Below the pieces are notes generated by a model. The model saw nothing but the letters and a program-made list of their open reading frames with translations. It had not been told where the DNA came from and did not search any database. A stretch of 9,732 nt of DNA from Nitrososphaerota archaeon (GTDB lineage Archaea > Thermoproteota > Nitrososphaeria > Nitrososphaerales > Nitrosopumilaceae). Numbering within the stretch: the first letter of the stretch is position 1; each line of letters opens with the position of its first letter. The position numbers and the translations under genes were made by a program. This document shows, in pieces, positions 1-6,484 of the stretch. The stretch lies in assembly GCA_022565935.1 (NCBI GenBank), contig JADFJY010000038.1, positions 1-9,732 of the forward strand, given 5' to 3'.

Positions 1-347
1 TTTTCATTTAATCCTAAATTCAATATTGTATCCATCATTCCAGGCATTGAGATAGCTGCACCAGAGCGAACTGAAACTAAAAGTGGGTTTTTTGTTGAAT
101 TCCATTTTTTACCTGTCTTTTTTTCCATTTTTGCAATATTTTTCATTACTAATGGCATCACATCTTTGGATAGTTTGCCATTGTTTTCATAATACTTGTT
201 ACAAACTTCAGTTGTAATGATAAATCCTGGCGGTACTGGAAGTTTTAGTCTAGTCATCTCACTTAATCCTGCACCTTTTCCACCTAGAAGCATTCTATTT
301 TTACTATCAGCTTCTTCAAATGCATAAACTGATTTTGTTTTTGACAT
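1..347 (-). CDS. ppdK: Pyruvate, phosphate dikinase, N-terminal fragment (cut by window edge)
   Basis: Translating the minus strand from the ATG at 345-347 gives 115 residues open to the left edge, so only the start of a protein usually near 870-900 residues is present. The fragment is the N-terminal part of the ATP-binding domain: a glycine-rich LGGKGAG segment (residues 21-27, with Lys24) and the SVRSGAAISMPGMMDT block (92-106, with Arg94), which match the ATP-contacting Lys and Arg of pyruvate, phosphate dikinases. The SMPGMMDT stretch is characteristic of PPDK rather than PEP synthase. The enzyme interconverts pyruvate and phosphoenolpyruvate using ATP and phosphate in the cytoplasm; in thaumarchaea it is thought to supply PEP for gluconeogenesis. 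It follows tpiA by 27 bases in the same direction, and a TATA-like box 28 nt before the ATG suggests it can also be transcribed alone, leaderless. Confidence 0.93.
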   Translation of the reverse strand, partial: MSKTKSVYAFEEADSKNRMLLGGKGAGLSEMTRLKLPVPPGFIITTEVCNKYYENNGKLSKDVMPLVMKNIAKMEKKTGKKWNSTKNPLLVSVRSGAAISMPGMMDTILNLGLNE

Positions 348-371
348 GCCAAATTTTGTGAATTTTTTGGC

Positions 372-379
372 TTTTTAAA
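372..379 (-). promoter_or_regulatory. TATA-like box of ppdK, overlapping the tpiA stop codon
   Basis: On the minus strand this reads TTTAAAAA and is centred about 28 nt before the ppdK ATG, the spacing expected if transcription starts at or next to the start codon. It overlaps the TAA stop of tpiA (375-377). The assignment rests on position and base composition only, and AT-rich DNA makes chance matches likely. Confidence 0.4.
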
Positions 380-1031
380 CTAATGCCTCAGCAAATTCAG
401 AAATTATGTTGTTCCAATTCTTTGCTTTGATAATTCCACTTGCAACTAGAATTCCTTTTGATCCTAATTCTATTGCTTTTGTTACATCTTCTCCAGAAAT
501 AATTCCTGCACCACAAAGTAACTTTGTATTATTTCTTGCATCCTTTACTGCCTTTGCAGCTTTTGCAATTAATTCTGGTTGTTCTTTAGAAACTGCTTTT
601 CCTGAACCAATAAGTTCTGGTGGCTCTATTGCAATATAATCTGGATTAAGTTTTACATACTTTTTAACTTCTGCAACATCTTTTACACATACAATTGATG
701 TCATCTTTAATTCTTTTAACTTTAAAACTAATTTCTGAATATCTTTACTTGAAATTCTATGTTCACTATGATTGATTAATGATCCTTTTACTTTAGATTT
801 TTTTAATAATTCCGGTATTACAAAACCTGTTGTACTGCCTACTTTGGAATCATCAATATGTTGTGCTAAAATTTGAATTGAACTGTTTGCAACTAGTCCA
901 ATGAGATGTTGAGGTGGGGCGATTACAATTTTTACTTTGTATTTTTTAGATACTTTTTCTGCTATTTTTACAAATTTGATTATTTTATCTCCTGAAATCT
1001 CTTCATAATTTTTACAATTTATTACAAACAT
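375..1031 (-). CDS. tpiA: Triosephosphate isomerase (archaeal short type)
   Basis: This 218-residue protein interconverts dihydroxyacetone phosphate and glyceraldehyde 3-phosphate in glycolysis/gluconeogenesis. It has the archaeal TIM length (about 220-230, against about 250 in bacteria) and the full set of family motifs: Asn5 and Lys7 in the N-terminal INCKNY strand, AQHID near 56-60, the electrophilic His88 in INHSEHR, the catalytic base Glu136 in IAIEPPELIG, the flexible loop after it, and the phosphate-binding glycines in CGAG (173-176) and ASG (197-199). The ATG start places the first beta strand at the N-terminus as usual. It lies 37 bases after the SemiSWEET gene and 27 bases before ppdK in the same direction. 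A TATA-like box 26 nt before the ATG suggests a promoter of its own in addition to read-through. No key residue is missing. Confidence 0.97.
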   Translation of the reverse strand: MFVINCKNYEEISGDKIIKFVKIAEKVSKKYKVKIVIAPPQHLIGLVANSSIQILAQHIDDSKVGSTTGFVIPELLKKSKVKGSLINHSEHRISSKDIQKLVLKLKELKMTSIVCVKDVAEVKKYVKLNPDYIAIEPPELIGSGKAVSKEQPELIAKAAKAVKDARNNTKLLCGAGIISGEDVTKAIELGSKGILVASGIIKAKNWNNIISEFAEALV

Positions 1032-1051
1032 CTTTCTTTGACCCTTTTCTC

Positions 1052-1061
1052 ATTTATTTAA
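1052..1061 (-). promoter_or_regulatory. TATA-like box of tpiA
   Basis: Read on the minus strand this is TTAAATAAAT, centred about 26 nt before the tpiA ATG, which fits a leaderless archaeal promoter. It sits in the 37-base gap after the SemiSWEET gene. The support is position and composition only. Confidence 0.4.
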
Positions 1062-1068
1062 TTCTTGA

Positions 1069-1359
1069 TTAGACTTTGTTTGTTTTTGATTTGGTGTCAT
1101 ATTTTTTCTTCATTGTTAGTACTATCATCATTAGAATAATTGCTGCAATATTTGTGCCTATGATAAATATATCTGATACTACAATTCCATAAATTAACCA
1201 CAAGATTGCTCCAGCAGAAATAAAGATCATTAGAAATTTTGAAACATCTTTTAGGCTTTTTGATTTATATCCTTTGTAAATTTGCTCTACCCATCCAGTA
1301 AGAATTAACACTCCTGCCGCAGTTCCCAATAAGGTGAGTAAAATTCCGTCGACTTCCAT
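1069..1359 (-). CDS. SemiSWEET / PQ-loop family three-helix membrane transporter
   Basis: This 96-residue membrane protein has three predicted hydrophobic helices (about 5-23, 42-61 and 64-82) and a positively charged tail rich in lysine (84-95). Length and layout match SemiSWEETs, which pair up to form a small-solute (sugar) channel in the cytoplasmic membrane. Family signatures visible are YKSKSLKDVSKF (31-42) after the first helix, LWLIYG (53-58, with Trp54), and D63 followed by IIGTN with Asn70, the helix-3 Asn that lines the binding site in the family. The usual Pro-Gln of the PQ loop is Glu25-Gln26 here, so the hinge proline is missing. Substrate cannot be read from sequence. It begins 8 bases after the polB stop with no good Shine-Dalgarno at normal spacing and no TATA box at the leaderless position, so it is probably expressed from the upstream message. 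Confidence 0.85.
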   Translation of the reverse strand: MEVDGILLTLLGTAAGVLILTGWVEQIYKGYKSKSLKDVSKFLMIFISAGAILWLIYGIVVSDIFIIGTNIAAIILMMIVLTMKKKYDTKSKTNKV

Positions 1360-1367
1360 GTTTTACA

Positions 1368-3926
1368 CTAACTCCAAAAAAATTCATCTAGTCCTGTTTG
1401 TTTTGGTTTTCCTAAAATCGTATCAAAATCCATGTCCATTGATGCTGTTATTTGTTCTAGTGTTGATTCCAAAAACTCCATATATTTTTTAGAATCAATC
1501 TCTTCTTTTTTTGCTAATTCTGCTGGTTTTACTCCTGGTTTATTTTGAATTTTAATATACGAAATGATATCTCCTTTTTTTATCTCTCTTATTGCTTCTA
1601 ATTGTTTTGCAGCTCTGATATGTTGAGGAATTGTTTTTACATATTCTGATATAGCTTTACTAAGCATCACATTGAATGTCAAGTCTTCTATGGGTATTTC
1701 TTTTGCTTCTAGTTTTTTAGCACATACTTCAATCTTTTTCGAAATTTCGTTCTTTGCATTTTTGAAATCATCCATTGTTTGAACTTTGGATAATACATCT
1801 AATAATTCATAAAATAATTTTTTGATAAATGCTGGTGTATGAGATTTCTTTCCTGTAAGTCCTTTAACATCTACCTTCCCGTCTTTTGTTACGCCAAAAT
1901 AGTTTTTCTTTCTATCACTTAATACACAATACCTGTATGTTTTGTCAATCTCTAAATCTACTCCATGGTCTTTCTTTGCTTGCTCTATTATCTGTTGAAT
2001 CTGTTCTTCAGTTGGTTTTTTCATAAATAATGAATCAGTATCTCCATACAGAACTTCAATTCCTATCTCTTCACATTTTTTGATTGTCTCTAAAATCGTA
2101 TGTCTACCAATTGCAGTTGTTGCCTCTGCTGCTGGGAGAAAATACAATGGAAATATTTCTGCACCCATTACCCCGTAACTTGCATTTAGAATTACTTTTA
2201 GTGCTTGACTGACTACCGCATATTGTTGTCTTTGTTCCTCAGTTAAGGTTTCTTTTTTTGCTAAATTCTTGTAGTAATTTACTCTCAAGTCTCTTAGCGA
2301 GCCTATAATCATCGACGCGAGTCCATTTTTCTTTGAGCATACCCAATGATTTGTTTGTGGAATTGTATTTTTCTTACATTCTTCATGAGGGCATCTCACC
2401 GTTTCATATGATATATTTCTAACTTTGATGATGCTAGGATATAGACTGGCAAAATCCATTACAACTACATCGAAATGAATTCCTTTTTTAGGATTAATTA
2501 CAAGGCCTCCTCTGAATTTTTTGTCTTTTATTACTGCATCTGATAGAACCCCCTCTGATCTTCTCTCAAGCTCTTCTCTTTTTGGAATTAAATAATTTCT
2601 TTTTCTATGTTCATAATAAAATAAACTTCTAATCCATTGAGAAACTCCCATTCTTGCAATATCATCAATTGGCATCCTACCAATTCTTGCAATAATTACA
2701 AGCATGTTCATCAGTAAGTCATTGTTAAAACTAGTTAGTTCGTATGTCAATACAGCATCATTATAACAATAATTTGCAATTTGGTGTAGTGTTAGTTCAT
2801 TAAATTCTAATCCATAATCTATTTTTTCTTTTCCAAGTAAAGCCTTTGAAACACTGTTTAGTGAAAAGCTTGTATATTTTTGACTGAATACATAGATTTG
2901 AAATGCTCGATTTGAAAAAGTTCTGTACAAATCAATGTGAACGCCTTGTTTTAGTGTTGCAGAATTTTTCATCATGTAAAGTGGGTTTGTTGAATTTTTG
3001 ATTCCAAGTCTTTCTGCTCTGTTGTAAAGATATGGCAAATCAAATTCATCTCCATTATATGTAATAACAAATGGGAACTCTTTGATAACATCAAATGCAT
3101 CTTGTATCATCTCTTTTTCTTTGTCTAAATCATAAAAGATAATTTTGACATTTTTCCCCAATTCATTAATTCCTTCTTCAGTTCCCTCTGTTTTGAGCAC
3201 AAAAATCTGGTCAAAATCGTTAGTTCCTTTGAATCCAATTGCAGTTATTTTTTTCTCAGCAACTTTAGGATCTGGAATTCGTCCAATTACTGCTTCTACT
3301 TCAATATCCACACCGAGTCTCTTTATTTTTGGAATTGGTTGATTTAGTAAATCTGCCCACTCTGAAATGAATTTCTTGAATTGTTCTGCATCAACCATAC
3401 TTTCGCTATCTACTTTGTCCCACAGCAAACTTTTCAGTGCAATTTTAACTTCATCTGAAATTTCTAAATCATGTGGTTTTAATTTTCCATCTATAACTTC
3501 GTAATACTTTCCTACAATTAATTTTCTGTCATAAATATAGCTTTCATAATATTTGATATCCGATTCCCATGTTTCAATTATATTTCTAATACTTTTATCA
3601 CCTGCTGTTCCTCCAATTGCCAGCGGGTCTGCTACAGTAATTTTTGACATGTTAATTTCTTTGTCTTTAATCAAATCATATCTTTGAACAGTTTTGATAT
3701 CAAGAACATCATCTCTTTCTCGAAGAAATTCTAATTCTTCTGGTGCTAATCTTGAATAACAATAAGGCTTGTGACCTGTTTCATCTTTCCATAAAATTAA
3801 TTTCTGGGATTTTGGTTCATAGAATTTTAAAACAGCAGATTTTGAAATGTTGTCATATGTAGCTGAGACCAACATTGATGGCGGCATTGATTTAATTTTA
3901 TCAGTCTTTTCTACGTCTACTTGCAT
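1368..3926 (-). CDS. polB: Family-B DNA polymerase with 3'-5' exonuclease
   Basis: This 852-residue replicative/repair DNA polymerase is complete. The exonuclease motifs are Exo I Asp207-Ile-Glu209, Exo II Asn291 to Asp296 (NGDEFD) and Exo III Tyr386-x3-Asp390. Polymerase motif A is DFASLYPS (491-498), motif B is Lys577 to Gly585 (KVILNASYG) and motif C is YGDTDS (627-632), followed by KKNY (673-676) in the thumb region. Between motifs A and B lies a Cys512-x4-Cys517 / His527-x2-Cys530 cluster that could bind a metal. The tail QTGLDEFF (843-850) is a textbook PCNA-interacting (PIP) box. The ATG start is supported by an AGGTGA ribosome-binding site in front of it that overlaps the stop of the dCMP deaminase gene. 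The N-terminal uracil-sensing pocket seems altered (see findings). All catalytic acids are present, so it should be active. Confidence 0.98.
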   Translation of the reverse strand: MQVDVEKTDKIKSMPPSMLVSATYDNISKSAVLKFYEPKSQKLILWKDETGHKPYCYSRLAPEELEFLRERDDVLDIKTVQRYDLIKDKEINMSKITVADPLAIGGTAGDKSIRNIIETWESDIKYYESYIYDRKLIVGKYYEVIDGKLKPHDLEISDEVKIALKSLLWDKVDSESMVDAEQFKKFISEWADLLNQPIPKIKRLGVDIEVEAVIGRIPDPKVAEKKITAIGFKGTNDFDQIFVLKTEGTEEGINELGKNVKIIFYDLDKEKEMIQDAFDVIKEFPFVITYNGDEFDLPYLYNRAERLGIKNSTNPLYMMKNSATLKQGVHIDLYRTFSNRAFQIYVFSQKYTSFSLNSVSKALLGKEKIDYGLEFNELTLHQIANYCYNDAVLTYELTSFNNDLLMNMLVIIARIGRMPIDDIARMGVSQWIRSLFYYEHRKRNYLIPKREELERRSEGVLSDAVIKDKKFRGGLVINPKKGIHFDVVVMDFASLYPSIIKVRNISYETVRCPHEECKKNTIPQTNHWVCSKKNGLASMIIGSLRDLRVNYYKNLAKKETLTEEQRQQYAVVSQALKVILNASYGVMGAEIFPLYFLPAAEATTAIGRHTILETIKKCEEIGIEVLYGDTDSLFMKKPTEEQIQQIIEQAKKDHGVDLEIDKTYRYCVLSDRKKNYFGVTKDGKVDVKGLTGKKSHTPAFIKKLFYELLDVLSKVQTMDDFKNAKNEISKKIEVCAKKLEAKEIPIEDLTFNVMLSKAISEYVKTIPQHIRAAKQLEAIREIKKGDIISYIKIQNKPGVKPAELAKKEEIDSKKYMEFLESTLEQITASMDMDFDTILGKPKQTGLDEFFWS

Positions 3927-3930
3927 TTTC

Positions 3931-3936
3931 TCACCT
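3931..3936 (-). promoter_or_regulatory. Shine-Dalgarno site of polB, overlapping the dCMP deaminase stop codon
   Basis: The minus strand reads AGGTGA four bases before the polB ATG, and its last three bases are the TGA stop of the upstream gene. It matches the anti-Shine-Dalgarno core at the 3' end of archaeal 16S rRNA. This supports the chosen polB start and translational coupling: a ribosome ending the deaminase is already on the polB site. Confidence 0.65.
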
Positions 3937-4458
3937 AGACTTTTCGTATTTGCTTACTAGTTTTTTTGCCCATTTTACAATATTTTCTTTATCTAGATGA
4001 ATTACTTCTACTCTTGCTTCTTTTAGTAAACCAAAATCAGTTTCAGGATAACTATCAAGACAAACAAATTTTTTAATTCCTATTGTTATTGCCATTTTGG
4101 TACATTCTAGGCATGGAACAAATGTAGTATACAAAATTGCGCCTTCTTGTCCTGCCTCAATTCCTAAAATTGCACAATGCATTATTGCATTGGCTTCTGC
4201 ATGATTACACAGACATCTATCAAGTGATGCCCCTGATTCAATTTTTCCATCCATTCTGAGTTGGCATCTCTCACACCCTCCATCAAAACAATTTTTGATT
4301 CCAGGTGGTGTTCCATTGTATCCTGTTGCTAACTGCCTGTGATTTCTAACAATTACTGCACCAACTTGTCTTGTTATACAATTTGAACGAAGTTTTGCCA
4401 ACTCTGCTTGTAGCATAAAGTATTCATCCCAATTGGGCCTCTCAAAAGAACTACTCAC
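3931..4458 (-). CDS. Deoxycytidylate (dCMP) deaminase
   Basis: This 175-residue zinc enzyme probably deaminates dCMP to dUMP, the substrate of thymidylate synthase. The catalytic zinc motif is His86-Ala-Glu88 (HAEANAI) with PCLEC (115-119; Cys116 and Cys119). The N-terminal RPNWDEYFM segment and the GAVIVRNHRQLATGYNGTPPG block (33-53) are typical of dCMP deaminases rather than cytidine or tRNA deaminases. Extra cysteines at 57, 62, 65, 82 and 84, flanking the insertion before the HAE motif, may form a second, structural metal site. The start is a GTG: no in-frame ATG lies nearby upstream, it gives the family's usual N-terminus, and a TATA box sits 26 nt before it. It is the first gene of the block and ends 4 bases before polB. 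Activity on free cytidine or CMP cannot be excluded by sequence. Confidence 0.92.
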   Translation of the reverse strand: MSSSFERPNWDEYFMLQAELAKLRSNCITRQVGAVIVRNHRQLATGYNGTPPGIKNCFDGGCERCQLRMDGKIESGASLDRCLCNHAEANAIMHCAILGIEAGQEGAILYTTFVPCLECTKMAITIGIKKFVCLDSYPETDFGLLKEARVEVIHLDKENIVKWAKKLVSKYEKSR

Positions 4459-4478
4459 ACAAATCTTGCTTGCCTGCT

Positions 4479-4488
4479 CAATATATGG
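4479..4488 (-). promoter_or_regulatory. TATA box of the dCMP deaminase-polB transcript
   Basis: The minus strand reads CCATATATTG, centred about 26 nt before the GTG start codon at 4458. This is the archaeal TATA-to-start-site distance, so the message probably begins at or beside the GTG and has no leader. Confidence 0.55.
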
Positions 4489-4541
4489 TTCACGCTAGTT
4501 GTAATTTTGTTGTTTTTTTGATGTTGATAATTGAGTAATAG

Positions 4542-4556
4542 ATAGCATTTTGCTAT
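4542..4556. repeat. Perfect 15-base inverted repeat in the divergent promoter region
   Basis: The sequence is ATAGCA-TTT-TGCTAT: two 6-base arms that are exact reverse complements around a 3-base spacer. It lies in the 140-base gap between the divergent dCMP deaminase and Hef-like helicase genes, 42 bases before the helicase ATG. The size and symmetry suit a dimeric repressor site better than a terminator, as no T-run follows. The AGCAT half-motif recurs at 4562-4566. A role is inferred only. Confidence 0.4.
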
Positions 4557-4598
4557 ACAAAAGCATAAAATCAATAAATTCTAATTTTTCTTTGTTAA

Positions 4599-6107
4599 AT
4601 GATTCAATACATTGAGAAAAAATATGTTCAAAAAAATTCTATAGAAAAACGAGATTATCAAATAAATCTTGCAAAACAAGCAATTGAAGAAAATTGTATC
4701 GTGGTATTGCCAACTGGTCTAGGAAAGACTGCTATTGCATTACATGTAATTGCCGAATATTTGTCAAAAGGTACAGGCGGTGCATTATTTCTGGCTCCAA
4801 CTAGAGTTTTGGTACACCAACATTATGAATTCCTTAAAGCAAATCTAACTTTAGATGATATTTCACTAATTACTGGAGAAGATCCTATTCAGAAACGAGC
4901 CAAACTTTGGGGGAATAGTGTGATTTGTGCAACTCCTGAAATTACCAAAAATGATTTAGATAGACAAATTGTATCTCCTGAACAATTCAATCTTGTAGTA
5001 TTTGACGAAGTACACCGAACTGTGGGTGACTATGCTTATTCTGGAATTGCAAAACGATTTGAGAATTTCTCTGCTAGACTTGTTGGAATGACTGCCACTC
5101 TTCCAAGTGAAAAAGAAAAAGCAACTGAAATTCTAACAAGGCTTAGAATTTCAAGCATAGCTGAAAGAACTGAAGATAGTCCAGATGTAAAACCATACAT
5201 CCAAGAAACTACTACTGAATGGATTAATGTAGAACTTCCACCAGAATTAAAATCAATTCAAACATTATTGAAGATAGCATTAGATGAACGGTATGACACT
5301 TTACGAAAAAATGGTATTCGTCTAGCAGAACAACAATCCCTTTCTGCTTTACTTAGAATTAGACAGTTTGTGTTAAACCAGAATAGACGTTCTGCAAAAC
5401 CTCTTTTTACTGCTATTAGAATTCATTATGCCTTAAACATACTTGAGGCACATGGAATTACACCTTTTCTAAAATTCTGTGAGCGTGCACGGGTAAAAAA
5501 AGGTGCAGGAGTCAAAGAACTTTTTGAGATTGATCCTAATTTTACTAGAGCTATACATCTTGCCAAAGAAGCACAATCAAGAGGAATTGAGCATTCAAAG
5601 ATTCCTAAACTAAAAGAAATTCTTGAATCAGTTCCTGGAAAGGCTCTGATTTTTACAAGTTACAGAGATTCTGTTGATTTGATATACAATAAACTAACTG
5701 AGATGGGAGTTTCTGCAGGAATTTTAATTGGTAAAGCAGGTGAATCTGGACTAAAACAAAAAGAACAGATTGAGATTGTGCAAAAATTTAGAGATGGACT
5801 TTTTCAAGTTCTAATAGCGACACGTGTTGGCGAAGAAGGACTAGATATTGCTGAAGTTAATCAAGTTATTTTCTATGATAATGTACCAAGCTCTATTAGA
5901 TTTATACAAAGAAGAGGGAGAACTGGACGTAAAGACATTGGTAAATTAGTAGTACTTATTGCCAAAAATACAATTGATGAACGATATTATTGGATAGGAA
6001 AAAGAAAGATGTCAGCTGCCAAAACTATGGGTGATAAAATGACCAAAATCTTGGAGAAAAACCAAGGAATCGAATCTCAAAAAACAGGACTAGATGTTTT
6101 TCTTTAA
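4599..6107 (+). CDS. Hef/FANCM-type superfamily 2 DNA helicase (no nuclease domain)
   Basis: This 502-residue ATP-dependent helicase is of the Hef/FANCM family, which remodels stalled forks and branched DNA. Visible motifs are the Q-like RDYQ (18-21), Walker A LPTGLGKT (37-44), APTR (66-69), DEVH (136-139) followed by RTVGDYAY, TAT (165-167), IFTSYRDS (351-358), TRVGEEGLD (408-416) and QRRGRTGR (437-444). The stretch at about 205-335 is the helical insertion between the two RecA-like domains found in Hef. Euryarchaeal Hef continues into an XPF nuclease; this protein stops after the helicase, consistent with lineages where the nuclease is a separate protein. Its extreme C-terminus, KTGLDVFL (495-502), resembles a PCNA-binding PIP box. 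The ATG gives the N-terminus expected for Hef (MxxYIE). It is divergent from the dCMP deaminase, and its stop overlaps the convergent downstream gene by 4 bases. Confidence 0.95.
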   Translation: MIQYIEKKYVQKNSIEKRDYQINLAKQAIEENCIVVLPTGLGKTAIALHVIAEYLSKGTGGALFLAPTRVLVHQHYEFLKANLTLDDISLITGEDPIQKRAKLWGNSVICATPEITKNDLDRQIVSPEQFNLVVFDEVHRTVGDYAYSGIAKRFENFSARLVGMTATLPSEKEKATEILTRLRISSIAERTEDSPDVKPYIQETTTEWINVELPPELKSIQTLLKIALDERYDTLRKNGIRLAEQQSLSALLRIRQFVLNQNRRSAKPLFTAIRIHYALNILEAHGITPFLKFCERARVKKGAGVKELFEIDPNFTRAIHLAKEAQSRGIEHSKIPKLKEILESVPGKALIFTSYRDSVDLIYNKLTEMGVSAGILIGKAGESGLKQKEQIEIVQKFRDGLFQVLIATRVGEEGLDIAEVNQVIFYDNVPSSIRFIQRRGRTGRKDIGKLVVLIAKNTIDERYYWIGKRKMSAAKTMGDKMTKILEKNQGIESQKTGLDVFL

Positions 6108-6376
6108 TTATAATATTGTTTAGAAATTTGCTCAAAAATTATTTGCTTTCTTTGAATTATTTTATTTTTCATTCCTGATTCCAAATGATGAATGCCACTA
6201 TTTTTTCCAACAAGTAAATTTTCTAGTCTAATATCATATTGATTTTGAAGAAATTCATCTGCATGCGATTTCTCATCAAATTCTAGATTTTCAAATGCCT
6301 CTTTTGCCAAATTCTTAATGGATTTCTCCAAATATGATAAAATGTCTTCTAGTATTTTTTCTGTTATTACTGCCAT
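6104..6376 (-). CDS. Small protein of unknown function, largely helical
   Basis: I do not recognise this 90-residue protein. It is charged, has no membrane segment or signal peptide, and looks mostly helical: an amphipathic stretch at 5-31 is followed by an acidic patch (LEFDEKSHADEF, 31-42), a short glycine-containing turn (GKNSGIHH, 57-64) and a basic helix (69-88) ending in QYYN. The only ATG that gives the whole frame is at 6374-6376. A TTTTAAAATT stretch upstream is only about 15 nt from it, too close for the usual leaderless spacing, so the promoter is unclear. It is convergent with the Hef-like helicase gene and its stop codon lies inside the last two codons of that gene (4-base overlap). 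No conserved catalytic residues are apparent. It could be a nucleic-acid- or protein-binding accessory factor, but nothing in the sequence shows this. Confidence 0.65.
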   Translation of the reverse strand: MAVITEKILEDILSYLEKSIKNLAKEAFENLEFDEKSHADEFLQNQYDIRLENLLVGKNSGIHHLESGMKNKIIQRKQIIFEQISKQYYN

Positions 6377-6413
6377 GATTGATCTAATTTTAAAACCAAA
6401 AAAATGTTGTGTA

Positions 6414-6430
6414 TTTTTTTTCTGTTTTTT
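6414..6430 (+). terminator. Possible oligo-T terminator
   Basis: Two T-runs (eight at 6414-6421 and six at 6425-6430) separated by CTG lie in the gap after the convergent pair. Archaeal RNA polymerase stops on oligo-T without a hairpin, so this could end plus-strand read-through from the helicase, some 300 bases upstream. Runs like this are common in such AT-rich DNA. Confidence 0.25.
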
Positions 6431-6484
6431 AGGTATGAAAATTGATAATTATCTTCTAAACTACTGCTGAAGATCATTATTTTG

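Noticed and set aside
406..639. Plus-strand ORF of 77 codons
   Set aside because: It lies entirely antisense to tpiA, whose protein is unambiguous, and has no recognisable motif.
3145..3342. Plus-strand ORF of 65 codons
   Set aside because: Antisense to the exonuclease part of polB; a shadow of its codon bias.
4599..6107. Reading the Hef-like protein as a truncated gene missing its nuclease half
   Set aside because: The helicase ends cleanly in a PIP-like tail, and a separate XPF-type nuclease is usual outside Euryarchaeota, so a truncation is not needed.
6444..6453. Perfect 10-base palindrome GATAATTATC
   Set aside because: Palindromes of only A/T-rich bases this short are expected by chance at this composition, and no promoter is tied to it.
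6421..6484. Possible C/D-box guide RNA (a CTGA near 6467 and TGATAA near 6443)
   Set aside because: No proper RTGATGA C box, and the elements are in the wrong order and spacing for a C/D RNA.
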